Counted from the stretch's first letter, positions 17,748 to 27,147 are shown. The stretch is 64,000 nt of DNA from Flavobacterium bernardetii (GCF_011305415.1 NZ_JAANOQ010000002.1:243186-307185); one strand, 5' to 3'. Numbers and translations are program-made. Notes: generated from the sequence alone by a model not told the origin.

Positions 17748-18531
17748 CTTTTTTTGGTTCTATTTCTGGTTTTGAAATGGTTGTGTCTTCTGTTTTTACT
17801 TCAATTTTTTCTTCTACTACTGGTTTCGGGTAATAAGGTTGTAAGTTTTTTAGTTTTAAATAATCTACTGCTAAAGCACTCATTCTAAAGTTTATTAGCG
17901 TTTTGTTTTTTGCTTTTGCTGCAGCTTTTAATTCGGCATCTTCAACAATGTAAAAAACATATCCTTCAACGTATTCTTCAGGAATGTGTAATTGATTTGT
18001 AATAAATTCAGAATCAAAGTTTGAGATAATTTTATTTTGTAAATATTCTTTTCGTTCTACTTCTAATTCAGCTTTTAATTGTTTAGTTCTTCCTGAAATC
18101 GCGTTAAAAATTGGGTCAATACTAAAAGCAGTATTTAATCCAAATTGCCCATCAAAAGCGCCGGCTGTTTTTAAACGGCGTTCTGCAGGTGTGTATTTTC
18201 TTTGTCCTTTCGGAACTAAACCTAATGATTCAGCGCTTATGTCATCGGCATTAGTGACCATAATTTCTTTAATATGACGAGTGTAAATATCTAACTTTAT
18301 GAAAAGTAAATCTTTACCAAAATCTTTTTTTGTAACAATATGTTTTTTGCCAACTAAATGAATAGCGCTAAACATAATGGTGTCATTTACTTTAGCTTTT
18401 ATTTTAAAATATCCGCCATTTCCGGAAATTGTATTAGTTTTGTTTGAAATATTTACAATAGTAATTCCGTCATTATCGTTGGTTTCAATAATGATTTTAC
18501 CCTTAATTATAGAGTCGTTTTGCGACATCAC
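17740..18531 (-). CDS. Carboxypeptidase-regulatory-like domain protein, start uncertain
   Basis: 263 residues from GTG 18531. Residues 8-90 form a CarboxypepD_reg/CNA-B-like beta sandwich (IIKGKIIIETNDNDGITIVN), the rest is helical and ends in an acidic Lys/Glu tail. The frame stays open upstream, and the 16 codons before the GTG (18579-18532) encode a hydrophobic signal-like stretch (TYLQILFLVLSQFVMSQ) but contain no ATG, GTG or TTG; the first plausible initiators are ATT at 18579 or 18576. The true protein is thus probably secreted and starts at a non-canonical codon. Downstream genes overlap or abut. Confidence 0.65.
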   Translation of the reverse strand: MMSQNDSIIKGKIIIETNDNDGITIVNISNKTNTISGNGGYFKIKAKVNDTIMFSAIHLVGKKHIVTKKDFGKDLLFIKLDIYTRHIKEIMVTNADDISAESLGLVPKGQRKYTPAERRLKTAGAFDGQFGLNTAFSIDPIFNAISGRTKQLKAELEVERKEYLQNKIISNFDSEFITNQLHIPEEYVEGYVFYIVEDAELKAAAKAKNKTLINFRMSALAVDYLKLKNLQPYYPKPVVEEKIEVKTEDTTISKPEIEPKKDE

Positions 18532-18667
18532 AAATTGAGAGAGTACTAGGAATAGTATTTGTAAGTAGGTTTTAATAATACAAAAATTAATTTTTTGTAA
18601 AAATATAAGAACAAAATCACAATCAATATAAAATTTTGTTAAGAATAGCGTAAAATTTTTAGAATTT

Positions 18668-19375
18668 ATGAAAAAAGTTATTATTGCAAGTACATCAACC
18701 GTTTTTGGTGGAACTTATTTAGATTATTTGCTGCCAACATTAGCAACGCATTTTGCAACTGTTTCTAATTTGGTTTTTATTCCATTTGCGAGACCTGGCG
18801 GAATTTCTCATGAGGATTATACAGAAAAAGTGAAACCCTTTTTTAAGCAATTAAATATTGAAGTTAAAGGAATTCACGAGTTTGAAAACCCAATTGAAGC
18901 CATTAATAATGCCGAAGCTATTTTTACTGGCGGTGGAAATACATTTGTTTTGGTGAGTATGTTGTATAAATTTAATTTGTTAGATGCGATTCAGAATGCG
19001 GTTGAAAACGGGACACCTTATTTAGGAACAAGTGCAGGAAGTAACATCTGCGGTTTAACAATGGGAACTACGAATGATATGCCAATTGCGTACCCACCAA
19101 GTTTTAGAACTTTAGGTTTGGTTTCTTTTAATTTGAATCCGCATTATTTAGATCCAATTGAAGGTTCACAGCATATGGGTGAAACAAGAGAAACGAGAAT
19201 TGGTGAATTCCATCATTATAATCCGCAATCGGTTTTAGGATTAAGAGAAGGAAGTTGGCTAGAAGTTTTAGGGAAAACAATTACTTTAAAAGGGAATTTA
19301 CCTGCAAGATTATTTCAACAAGGCAAAGAACCAATTGAATTGGAAACAGGAAGCGATTTAAGTAATTTGAGATAA
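18668..19375 (+). CDS. pepE: Dipeptidase E (alpha-aspartyl dipeptidase)
   Basis: Peptidase family S51; hydrolyses N-terminal Asp-Xaa dipeptides in the cytosol. 235 aa. The nucleophile elbow GTSAGSN holds the catalytic Ser near residue 124, with FTGGGNTF upstream (oxyanion region) and NLNPHYLDP after it supplying the His. Length matches PepE rather than cyanophycinase. Divergent from the preceding gene across 136 bp. Confidence 0.92.
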   Translation: MKKVIIASTSTVFGGTYLDYLLPTLATHFATVSNLVFIPFARPGGISHEDYTEKVKPFFKQLNIEVKGIHEFENPIEAINNAEAIFTGGGNTFVLVSMLYKFNLLDAIQNAVENGTPYLGTSAGSNICGLTMGTTNDMPIAYPPSFRTLGLVSFNLNPHYLDPIEGSQHMGETRETRIGEFHHYNPQSVLGLREGSWLEVLGKTITLKGNLPARLFQQGKEPIELETGSDLSNLR

Positions 19376-19384
19376 ACACAAAAA

Positions 19385-19412
19385 AAAAGCCTCAAAATAA
19401 TTTGAGGCTTTT
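19385..19412. terminator. Bidirectional terminator between pepE and tRNA-Gly
   Basis: Stem AAAAGCCTCAAA (19385-19396) and TTTGAGGCTTTT (19401-19412), 4-nt loop, perfect pairing. It serves pepE on the plus strand and the tRNA pair on the minus strand. Confidence 0.85.
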
Positions 19413-19413
19413 G

Positions 19414-19486
19414 AGCGAAAGACGAGGGTCGAACTCGCGACATTCAGCTTGGAAGGCTGACGCTCTACCAACTGAGCTACTTTCGC
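19414..19486 (-). tRNA. tRNA-Gly (anticodon TCC)
   Basis: A 73-nt cloverleaf: acceptor GCGAAAG/CTTTCGC with discriminator T, anticodon stem TCAGC/GCTGA around the loop CTTCCAA, T-loop GTTCGAC. CCA is not encoded. Second of two identical copies in transcription order. Confidence 0.97.
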
Positions 19487-19518
19487 ATGGTAGAATTTTG
19501 TAATTCAATAAATTTTAG

Positions 19519-19591
19519 AGCGAAAGACGAGGGTCGAACTCGCGACATTCAGCTTGGAAGGCTGACGCTCTACCAACTGAGCTACTTTCGC
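19519..19591 (-). tRNA. tRNA-Gly (anticodon TCC), second identical copy
   Basis: Identical in sequence to the copy at 19414-19486, offset by exactly 105 bp. It is the promoter-proximal copy on the minus strand; a 32-bp spacer separates the two. Confidence 0.97.
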
Positions 19592-19704
19592 ATTTTTTTG
19601 TTTTGGTGAGTGCAAATATAGTATGAAAAACTGGTTAAATGCAAGTTTTTTTATCAAAAAAATATAATTTTTTTAAAATTAAGTTGTAATTTATTAATTT
19701 ATAA

Positions 19705-20160
19705 ATGGTTATGAATAAAATAAAAGTAAAAAAAATTACATTTCTAGACACTTTTCCTGTTAGAAGTGCTGTTTTACGACAAGGAAAACCAATTGAAACT
19801 TGCTTTTTTTTAGGTGATGATGATGCTGAGACAACTCATTTTGGATTATTTAATGATAATAATCTAATTGGTGTGGCTTCTGTTTTTAAAGTTCAAAACG
19901 AAAATATCGAAAAAAACAATCAATTTCAACTGCGTGGAATGGCTGTGTTAAGCGAGTGTCAAGGTAAGGGTTTTGGTAATGTATTATTGGAAGAAATTTG
20001 TAAGTTTGCAATAGCAAAAAATGCGGAAGTTTTATGGTTTAATGCCAGAGAAAATGCGGTGAAATTTTATCAGAATTCTGGGTTTTCTGAGTTGGGAGAT
20101 TCATTTGAAATTCCTGAAATTGGCACACATTTTGTAATGTTTAAGTATTTTGTCGTTTAA
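19705..20160 (+). CDS. GNAT-family N-acetyltransferase
   Basis: 151 residues. The acetyl-CoA-binding motif A is at about 85-105 (QLRGMAVLSECQGKGFGNVL, with the Q/R-x-x-G-x-G/A loop QGKGFG), and motif B is FYQNSGFSELGD. The substrate cannot be predicted. Start ATG 19705 is followed closely by another in-frame ATG at 19711. It is a single gene 57 bp upstream of the L,D-transpeptidase gene. Confidence 0.88.
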   Translation: MVMNKIKVKKITFLDTFPVRSAVLRQGKPIETCFFLGDDDAETTHFGLFNDNNLIGVASVFKVQNENIEKNNQFQLRGMAVLSECQGKGFGNVLLEEICKFAIAKNAEVLWFNARENAVKFYQNSGFSELGDSFEIPEIGTHFVMFKYFVV

Positions 20161-20216
20161 AGAAGTATTTTGGCGATAAAATTTATTATGCACGCATATT
20201 TTGTTAAATTTGTTAT

Positions 20217-21956
20217 ATGATGAAAAAGTTTTGCTTATTTGTAGTTTTACTATTCGTTGTTTTTATGTCATGTAAGAACAGCAAAAAAGAAGTTTTTGAA
20301 GAAAGTGAAGACTATTTCGACACCATCAGAAAAGTTACAATTCATGCCATTCCTGAAGATTTATTAGCGGATAAATCAGACAGTATAAGAAGTTACTACA
20401 AGTTGTTTGAAAACCATGAAATTTGGGTGGACCGAGAAAATAGAGAAGATTTAATTTCCCAAATTGAGAAAACTAAAGATGAAGGTTTAAATCCTGAAGA
20501 ATATAATATCAATAAAATTTTTCGTTTAGAATTAAGAATGGATTCTTTACAAGTAGAAGAAAAATTAGCCTACGATATTTTACTAACACAAACCTATGAA
20601 AAGCTTTGTAATCATTACTATAGAGGAAAATTAAATCCAGATGAAGTTTATGATAATTGGGATTTATTCGATAAAAAACTCTCTATCGCTAAGTTATTGA
20701 AAGAAGCAATTGATACAAAAAAAATTGCGCCTTCCATTAAAGGTTTATTGCCAACACATCCTATATATTTATCTTTAAAAGGGGCTTTAGTTGAAGTTGA
20801 TAAATTGCCTGCGAGTAAATTTGATTCTATCGATATTAACCTCAAAATTAAATTTAATGATAATTCAGAAGTAATAAAAAAAATAAAACAACGCTTAGTT
20901 TATTGGAAAGATTTAAAACAAGAAGATACTTTATATACGAATAAATTTGACGCTAAAATGCTCAATGCTGTTAAGAAATTTCAAGCCAGACATGGTTTGT
21001 TCGCTGATGGCGTAATTGGTATTGGAACGATTAAAGCTTTAAACTACAATAAAGAAACCCGAAAAGGGCAAATTCTAGCAAATTTAGAACGATGGAGATG
21101 GTTTTCTAGAAATTTAGGTGATCAGTATATTTTGATTAATCTACCAGATTATGAATTAGATTATGTAAAAGATAAAGATACCATTGCAACTCATAAAATT
21201 GTGTGTGGAAGACCTGAAAGAATGACTCCAATTTTATCTTCGAAGTTGTCTAATTTTGTATTTAATCCAACTTGGACCGTTCCGCCAACAATTATAAAAG
21301 AAGATCTAACGGTTGAAGCTACAGCAAATAGAAATTATTTTACTAGAAATAGAATTACAATTTATAAAGGAACTAACACGGTTGTTTCTCCAAGTGAATG
21401 GAATCCGGAAAAAGCCGAAAGTTACAGATATGTACAAACTCCAGGTTATAATAATTCATTAGGAGTGGTAAAATTTAATTTTCCGAATCATCATTCTGTT
21501 TATTTACACGATACAAATCACAGAGATTATTTCGAATATAAATATAGAGCTTTAAGTTCTGGTTGTGTTCGAGTGGAAAATCCTGTTTCTTTAGCAAAAA
21601 AAGTGTTGGATGGTCAAGATAATGGCCGTTGGAAAAGTTTAGAAGTAATTAGAAAAGAAAGAGCAGAAAAAGAAGCTAAATTAAAACTGAACAAAAACTA
21701 TAAGCCTGTAAAATTATCTCCAGAAGAATTAGAAGCAAAACAAAAAATGCTTACTGAAGAACAAGATGCTATTGATAAAATTATTGCTGCTAAGGAAACG
21801 TACTATATTAAAGTAAAACAACCCATTTATATCCATCAACTGTATTGGACAAGTTGGTCAGATAAAAATGGGTTGCAATTTAGAGATGATATCTATAATT
21901 TAGATAAAATCTTATATAATAAACTGGGGGGAATAGGTGATAATATAAATGACTAA
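20217..21956 (+). CDS. L,D-transpeptidase lipoprotein (YcbB/LdtD-like)
   Basis: 579 residues. It begins with a lipoprotein signal whose lipobox FMSC puts Cys at about residue 19. A scaffold domain is followed by a peptidoglycan-binding domain (about 238-282, MLNAVKKFQARHGLFADGVIG) and the YkuD catalytic domain with HDTN and SSGCVRVENP, catalytic Cys near 450. It forms 3-3 crosslinks or attaches proteins to peptidoglycan in the periplasm. A TAAATTTG box at 20205-20212 would start transcription almost at the ATG, so the mRNA may be nearly leaderless. Convergent with a second, unrelated L,D-transpeptidase gene 19 bp away. Confidence 0.9.
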   Translation: MMKKFCLFVVLLFVVFMSCKNSKKEVFEESEDYFDTIRKVTIHAIPEDLLADKSDSIRSYYKLFENHEIWVDRENREDLISQIEKTKDEGLNPEEYNINKIFRLELRMDSLQVEEKLAYDILLTQTYEKLCNHYYRGKLNPDEVYDNWDLFDKKLSIAKLLKEAIDTKKIAPSIKGLLPTHPIYLSLKGALVEVDKLPASKFDSIDINLKIKFNDNSEVIKKIKQRLVYWKDLKQEDTLYTNKFDAKMLNAVKKFQARHGLFADGVIGIGTIKALNYNKETRKGQILANLERWRWFSRNLGDQYILINLPDYELDYVKDKDTIATHKIVCGRPERMTPILSSKLSNFVFNPTWTVPPTIIKEDLTVEATANRNYFTRNRITIYKGTNTVVSPSEWNPEKAESYRYVQTPGYNNSLGVVKFNFPNHHSVYLHDTNHRDYFEYKYRALSSGCVRVENPVSLAKKVLDGQDNGRWKSLEVIRKERAEKEAKLKLNKNYKPVKLSPEELEAKQKMLTEEQDAIDKIIAAKETYYIKVKQPIYIHQLYWTSWSDKNGLQFRDDIYNLDKILYNKLGGIGDNIND

Positions 21957-21975
21957 TAAAATATAAAGTTTACAT

Positions 21976-22725
21976 TTATGAAACTAATCTCGATTTACTT
22001 ACATACATTCTTGTTGGATGATAAATAAATAAAACTGATTTGTTTTTTATAGTGTTGATTAATTTTGAAGCAACTTCTGGAGCCACAGCTGGACAACCTT
22101 GACTTCTTCCAATATAACCTTGTCTGTTAGCTAGTCTTTTAGAAACATAATCTGCACCATGAACAACAACAGCTCTTTCTCTAGCATTGTCGTTTAATCC
22201 GTATTCTTGACCGTCTAATTTTAAAGAAATCCCGTGTTTTCCTGTATAAGTTTCACCAGTAATAAAAAAACCTAAGCTACTTTTAAATGATTCGTTTTGG
22301 TTAGAAAATGTTTTTGCAAATTCTTTACCAGAATTCATTCCATGAGAAACTAAAGTTTGTAAAACTATTTTTTTGTTTTCCATGTCAATTACCCACATTC
22401 TCTCTTTAGTTGAAGAAAAGCTAAAATCAACAATAGTTAAAATAGAGTTTTTTACTTTCCCTTGGATTTCTAAAGCAGAATATCCTTCATATGCTTTAAT
22501 GAAAGTTTCTAAATTTGGTAATGTATATTGTCCAGCTTCAATTCCGTTATATAGTAGTTCTGTTTTTTCTTCAAAACTTAAAACTTTATTTTCTGCTAAT
22601 TTTGCTGGCTTTGCTGCTTCAGTTTTCACTGAATCTGATTTATATATACTCTTAGATGTAGTTTTGGTAGTAGGAAAATTTAAAATAAATCCTAAAAAAA
22701 CTAAAGGTAAAAATCTGTAAGTCAT
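21976..22725 (-). CDS. Murein L,D-transpeptidase catalytic-domain protein (YkuD-like)
   Basis: 249 residues with an N-terminal signal-type helix (1-20). The domain ends with VVVHGADYVS and IGRSQGCPAVAPE, catalytic Cys near 210 and His 15-20 residues before it, as in the L,D-transpeptidase catalytic-domain family found in Bacteroidota. It lacks the peptidoglycan-binding domain of its convergent neighbour. A role in 3-3 crosslinking or peptidoglycan carboxypeptidation is inferred from family. The upstream 288-bp gap contains a pair of 14-bp direct repeats. Confidence 0.88.
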   Translation of the reverse strand: MTYRFLPLVFLGFILNFPTTKTTSKSIYKSDSVKTEAAKPAKLAENKVLSFEEKTELLYNGIEAGQYTLPNLETFIKAYEGYSALEIQGKVKNSILTIVDFSFSSTKERMWVIDMENKKIVLQTLVSHGMNSGKEFAKTFSNQNESFKSSLGFFITGETYTGKHGISLKLDGQEYGLNDNARERAVVVHGADYVSKRLANRQGYIGRSQGCPAVAPEVASKLINTIKNKSVLFIYHPTRMYVSKSRLVS

Positions 22726-22818
22726 TGTTGTTCTTGTTGTTAGTTGGTTTGTTGATATCGCAAATATATAAGTTATTTCGAATAAAAAAAATTTTAAAGT
22801 GTTTTTTAACGATTATTA

Positions 22819-22851
22819 TTTGCATTTCGTCGATTATTTTGCATTTCGTCG
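22819..22851. promoter_or_regulatory. Pair of 14-bp direct repeats (candidate regulator site)
   Basis: TTTGCATTTCGTCG occurs at 22819-22832 and again at 22838-22851, 19 bp apart start to start, in the divergent gap (22726-23013) between the L,D-transpeptidase and DUF5916 genes. Direct repeats at about two helical turns are the arrangement used by LytTR-type regulators, but the bound protein is unknown. The rest of this gap shows only AT-rich sequence. Confidence 0.55.
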
Positions 22852-23013
22852 GATTTTTGAATTTAGAATCGTCTGTGAAATGGGTATGTTTCATATTTAC
22901 AACAAGTTGAGCGTTTTTTGTAAAATATTTTTTTGATTTAAAATTTAACATTTTTTTTAGAAACAAAATCTGGCATACTCATACTAACAATTTTATTATA
23001 TAAAATCACATTT

Positions 23014-25449
23014 ATGGATTTAGTCAAAATAGTTAGTGGTCTAGCGTTATTTTCACAGTTTTCAATTGCACAAGCAGTTGATCCTGTGATTGAAGTTGAA
23101 AAAAGAAAAATTGGTACCACAAAAATTGGCAAATCAATAAAAATTGATGGTGTACTAAATGAAACAGATTGGGATAATGTTCCAGTAGCTAAAGATTTTA
23201 TTATGTTGGAACCAGATAACGGTAAACCAGAACCCAATGAACGTAAAACAGAAGTAAAAGTCCTATACGATGATGACGCTATTTATATTGGTGCCATTTT
23301 ATATGATAATGAACCTAATGCCATTCTAAAAGAAATTACAGAAAGAGATAAAGATGGAACTTCAGATTATTTTGGAGTGTTTATAAACGGGTTTAATGAC
23401 GGACAACAGAGCTACTGTTTTTATGTTGGTCCAACCAATTGTCAGTCGGATTGTATTCAAAGTGCACAAGGTCCTGAGGATTATTCTTGGGATTCCATTT
23501 GGGCAAGTGAAACCAAACTAACTGATAAAGGTTGGGTGGTTGAAATGAAAATTCCGTATGCCGCTTTGCGTTTTTCAAATGAAGAAAAGCAAACATGGGG
23601 AATTAATTTCTTTAGAGAAGTTAGAAAACTACGTCATTCATTTACATGGAATAAAGTAGATAATAAAGCAGGAACTTTCACACAACAATCTGGTATTTTA
23701 GAAGGAATTGAAAAAATCAATACGCCAACTCGTTTGTTTCTTATTCCTTATGCTTCTTATTATTTAAATAGCTTAGGAAAAGATAAAGCCTTTGGAACTT
23801 TAAAAGGTGGTTTAGATTTAAAATACGGATTAACAGATGCTTTTACTCTAGACATGGTGTTAATTCCAGATTTTGGCCAAACCAAATTTGATAATAAAAT
23901 TTTAAATCTTGGGCCGTTTGAACAAGTATTAAACGAAAATCGCCCTTTTTTTACAGAAGGAACCGATTTGTTTAACAAAGGAGACTTATTTTATTCCAGA
24001 AGAATAGGCGGTAAACCAACTCAAAAACTCAAAATGAGCGACGATGAAGAGATAGTTGAATCGCCAAGCGCTGTAGGTTTATTAAATGCAACAAAAATTT
24101 CAGGAAGAACAAAAAACGGATTAGGAATTGGATTTCTAAATGCAATAACCGAAAAAACAAACGTAGTAATTCGAGATACTATAACTAAAAATAACAGAAT
24201 AGAGACTATTGAGCCATTAGCTAATTATAATATTTTAGTTTTAGATCAGCGTTTTAATGGAAATTCCTCAGTCTCCTTAATTAATACAAATGTTACTAGA
24301 AATGGCGAGTTCCGTGATTCAAATGTTTCAGCTGCAGTTTTTAATTTAAATACGAAGAAAAACACGTATAATGCAAATGGAGCTTTTAGATACAGTTATG
24401 TAAATAGCTATGAAAATTTAGATAACAAAAAAGGAATTTCAACAAATTTAAATTTAGCAGAAACGGCTGGTAAAATAAGGTATTCAATTGGAGGGCAATA
24501 TGTTTCAGATAAATATGATAATAATGATTTAGGAGTTAATTTTCAAACCAATTATTTTTCTTTAAGCAGTAATGTAAATTATAGAATTTTAAATTCAACA
24601 GATAAATTAAATTCATTTCGTATAAATCTTAATGCGTTTGTACAATATGATAATAGTACACATTATTTACAAGAACAAAACTTTAATGTAAATTTAAATT
24701 TCACTAATAAAAAGAACCATTCAGCAGGAATAGGATTTAACGTGAATCCGTTTGAAAGATATAATTTTTACAACCCTAAAATGAAAGGAAGATATGTTGT
24801 TTTTCCTAAAAATTATGGTACATGGATGTGGATATCCAGTAATTATAATAATAAATTCGCGTTTGATATAGAACCAAACATTGGTATTGCTGAAGCAAAA
24901 GGCTGGTGGTATTGGGGTTTGATGGTGAAGCCTAGATATCGCTTTAGCGATAGATTTTCTTTAATTTATACAAGTAATTTCTATAACGAATACCAAGATT
25001 TAGGAAGAGTGGATCAAGTTGGTGATGATATTGTTTTTGCTAAAAGAGATAATAAAACAATAGAAAACAGTTTAGAAGGTAAGTTTTCTATATCATCTAA
25101 AATGAATTTTGGATTAAATGTTAGACAGTATTGGTCATTTTCGGAAAATAATTCATACCATAAATTATTAGAAAATGGGTATGTGGAAGAATATGCTTAT
25201 GCTGATAATGCAAATGAGAATTATAGTTCTTGGAACTATGATTTAACCTATAGTTGGTGGTTTGCGCCAGGAAGTCAAATGACCGTTTTATATCGTAATA
25301 ATGCTGAGTTTGAAAGTGATATTATTGATAAAAAATTCAATAAAAATTTAAAATCAGTATTTAATAATGAACAACTAAATCATACTTTTTCTATTAGTAT
25401 TCGTTATTTTATTGATTACAATCAAGCAAAAAACGTGTTTAAATCGTAA
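23014..25449 (+). CDS. DUF5916 protein: CBM9-like domain plus outer-membrane barrel
   Basis: 811 residues. Signal peptide 1-20 (ending IAQA). Residues about 35-210 are a carbohydrate-binding-module-9-like beta sandwich (SIKIDGVLNETDWDNVPVAK; YDDDAIYIGAILYDNEP; VVEMKIPYAALRF). From about 240 the sequence is a DUF5916 region with amphipathic beta strands ending in ISIRYFIDYNQ, typical of a large outer-membrane barrel. Function is unknown; the family is widespread in Bacteroidota, sometimes near peptidases or TonB systems. It stands alone here. Confidence 0.85.
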   Translation: MDLVKIVSGLALFSQFSIAQAVDPVIEVEKRKIGTTKIGKSIKIDGVLNETDWDNVPVAKDFIMLEPDNGKPEPNERKTEVKVLYDDDAIYIGAILYDNEPNAILKEITERDKDGTSDYFGVFINGFNDGQQSYCFYVGPTNCQSDCIQSAQGPEDYSWDSIWASETKLTDKGWVVEMKIPYAALRFSNEEKQTWGINFFREVRKLRHSFTWNKVDNKAGTFTQQSGILEGIEKINTPTRLFLIPYASYYLNSLGKDKAFGTLKGGLDLKYGLTDAFTLDMVLIPDFGQTKFDNKILNLGPFEQVLNENRPFFTEGTDLFNKGDLFYSRRIGGKPTQKLKMSDDEEIVESPSAVGLLNATKISGRTKNGLGIGFLNAITEKTNVVIRDTITKNNRIETIEPLANYNILVLDQRFNGNSSVSLINTNVTRNGEFRDSNVSAAVFNLNTKKNTYNANGAFRYSYVNSYENLDNKKGISTNLNLAETAGKIRYSIGGQYVSDKYDNNDLGVNFQTNYFSLSSNVNYRILNSTDKLNSFRINLNAFVQYDNSTHYLQEQNFNVNLNFTNKKNHSAGIGFNVNPFERYNFYNPKMKGRYVVFPKNYGTWMWISSNYNNKFAFDIEPNIGIAEAKGWWYWGLMVKPRYRFSDRFSLIYTSNFYNEYQDLGRVDQVGDDIVFAKRDNKTIENSLEGKFSISSKMNFGLNVRQYWSFSENNSYHKLLENGYVEEYAYADNANENYSSWNYDLTYSWWFAPGSQMTVLYRNNAEFESDIIDKKFNKNLKSVFNNEQLNHTFSISIRYFIDYNQAKNVFKS

Positions 25450-25469
25450 GGTTAAAATTTGTTATAATG

Positions 25470-25508
25470 AAGCACGAAGAGTCTAAATTTTTAGCTAAAT
25501 TCGTGCTT
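25470..25508. terminator. Inverted repeat between DUF5916 gene and gpmI
   Basis: Perfect 9-bp arms AAGCACGAA (25470-25478) and TTCGTGCTT (25500-25508), with an inner CTAAA/TTTAG stem. It starts 21 bp after the DUF5916 stop and ends 12 bp before the gpmI ATG, so it may terminate the first gene or act in the gpmI leader. Confidence 0.5.
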
Positions 25509-25520
25509 TAAACTTTTATC

Positions 25521-27044
25521 ATGAATAAAAAAGTAATTTTAATGATTTTGGATGGTTGGGGACATTCTCCAGACCCGAAAGTTTCAGCAATTGATAATGC
25601 CAATACGCCATTTATAGATGCACTTTATAAAAATTTTCCGAATGCAGAATTAAGAACTGACGGACTTCATGTAGGTTTGCCAGAAGGTCAAATGGGAAAT
25701 TCGGAAGTCGGCCACATGAATTTAGGCGCTGGCCGAATTGTTTATCAAGATTTAGCTAAAATAAATTTAGCGGTTCAAAATCATACTTTAAAAAACGAAT
25801 TGCCATTAATTTCTGCTTTCAATTATGCAAAAGTTAATGATAAAAAAGTGCACTTTTTAGGTTTGGTTTCAGATGGTGGTGTGCATTCTCATACGTCACA
25901 CTTACGTGGATTAATTGAAGCTGCGGAAGAAAATGGTGTAAAAAACACATTCGTTCATGCTTTCACTGACGGAAGAGATGTAGATCCAAAATCAGGAAAA
26001 AAATACATTCAAAATTTACAAGATTTTTTATCGAATACGAATGCCCAATTAGCTTCTGTTGTGGGAAGATATTATGCAATGGACAGAGACAGACGTTGGG
26101 AACGTGTAAAAATTGCTTACGATTTATTAGTAAAAGGAGTTGGTGAAAAAACCACTAATTTAGTAGAAAGTATTCAAAAAAGTTATGATGAAAATATAAC
26201 CGATGAATTCATCAATCCATTAGTTTCTGTTGACCCTTTTGGAAATCCATTAGCAACCATTCAGGAAGATGATGTGGTGATTTTCTTTAATTTTCGTACA
26301 GATAGAGGTAGAGAATTGACAGAAGTACTTTCACAAATGGATTGCCACGAAGAAAACATGCATAAATTACCTTTGTATTTTGTCACACTTACCAATTACG
26401 ACAACACGTACACGAATGTTCATGTTGTTTACGATAAAGATAATATTACCGAAACTTTAGGTGAAGTGCTTTCTAAAGCTGGAAAAAAACAAATCAGAAT
26501 TGCCGAAACAGAAAAATATCCTCACGTGACATTTTTCTTTTCTGGCGGAAGAGAAGAGCCTTTTGAAGGTGAAACTCGAATCTTAAAAAACTCTCCAAAA
26601 GTAGCTACTTACGATTTACAACCTGAAATGAGTGCGTTCGAATTAAAAGACGCTTTAGTTCCAGAATTACAAAAAGGTGAAGTGGATTTCGTTTGTTTAA
26701 ATTTTGCCAATGGCGATATGGTTGGACACACAGGTAGTATGCCAGCTGCCATAAAAGCTTGCGAAGCCGTTGATGTTTGTGTGAAAGAAATCATTGAAAC
26801 TGCTTTGGCAAATAATTATACTACAATTGTCATCGCTGATCACGGAAACTGTGAAACGATGATAAACTCTGATGGTTCACCAAATACGGCACATACCACA
26901 AACCCAGTTCCAGTAATTTTAGTCGATAACGATAAAATACACATTCATTCAGGTGTTTTAGGCGATATCGCGCCAACTATTTTAGATTTAATGGGAATTG
27001 CACAATCAGAAGCCATGACGCAGCATTCGTTGTTGTTGAGGTAA
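25521..27044 (+). CDS. gpmI: 2,3-bisphosphoglycerate-independent phosphoglycerate mutase
   Basis: Interconverts 3- and 2-phosphoglycerate in glycolysis without cofactor, using two manganese ions. 507 aa, the normal length. The N-terminal metal Asp is in LMILDGWG (Asp11), the phosphorylated Ser is Ser61 in GQMGNSEVGHMN, and the C-terminal metal ligands are in VIADHGNCE and NTAHTTNPVP. A strong terminator follows. Confidence 0.97.
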   Translation: MNKKVILMILDGWGHSPDPKVSAIDNANTPFIDALYKNFPNAELRTDGLHVGLPEGQMGNSEVGHMNLGAGRIVYQDLAKINLAVQNHTLKNELPLISAFNYAKVNDKKVHFLGLVSDGGVHSHTSHLRGLIEAAEENGVKNTFVHAFTDGRDVDPKSGKKYIQNLQDFLSNTNAQLASVVGRYYAMDRDRRWERVKIAYDLLVKGVGEKTTNLVESIQKSYDENITDEFINPLVSVDPFGNPLATIQEDDVVIFFNFRTDRGRELTEVLSQMDCHEENMHKLPLYFVTLTNYDNTYTNVHVVYDKDNITETLGEVLSKAGKKQIRIAETEKYPHVTFFFSGGREEPFEGETRILKNSPKVATYDLQPEMSAFELKDALVPELQKGEVDFVCLNFANGDMVGHTGSMPAAIKACEAVDVCVKEIIETALANNYTTIVIADHGNCETMINSDGSPNTAHTTNPVPVILVDNDKIHIHSGVLGDIAPTILDLMGIAQSEAMTQHSLLLR

Positions 27045-27064
27045 ATAAATTCAAAAAAATCATA

Positions 27065-27093
27065 AAAAAAACTCCCAATTTGGGAGTTTTTTT
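27065..27093. terminator. Terminator after gpmI
   Basis: Stem AAAAAAACTCCCA (27065-27077) and TGGGAGTTTTTTT (27081-27093), 3-nt loop. It also lies behind engB on the opposite strand, so it can act both ways. Confidence 0.85.
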
Positions 27094-27147
27094 ATAATAA
27101 ATATCCAGAATTAAATCTGTTTAAATCTGCAAAATCCGTGTGCCTAT

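Noticed and set aside
19414-19591. CRISPR-like direct repeats
   Set aside because: The two identical 73-bp units are tRNA-Gly genes.
22652-22966. 104-codon frame on the minus strand over the L,D-transpeptidase start
   Set aside because: It overlaps the real start region and is rich in Lys, Asn, Ile and Phe as expected of random AT-rich DNA.
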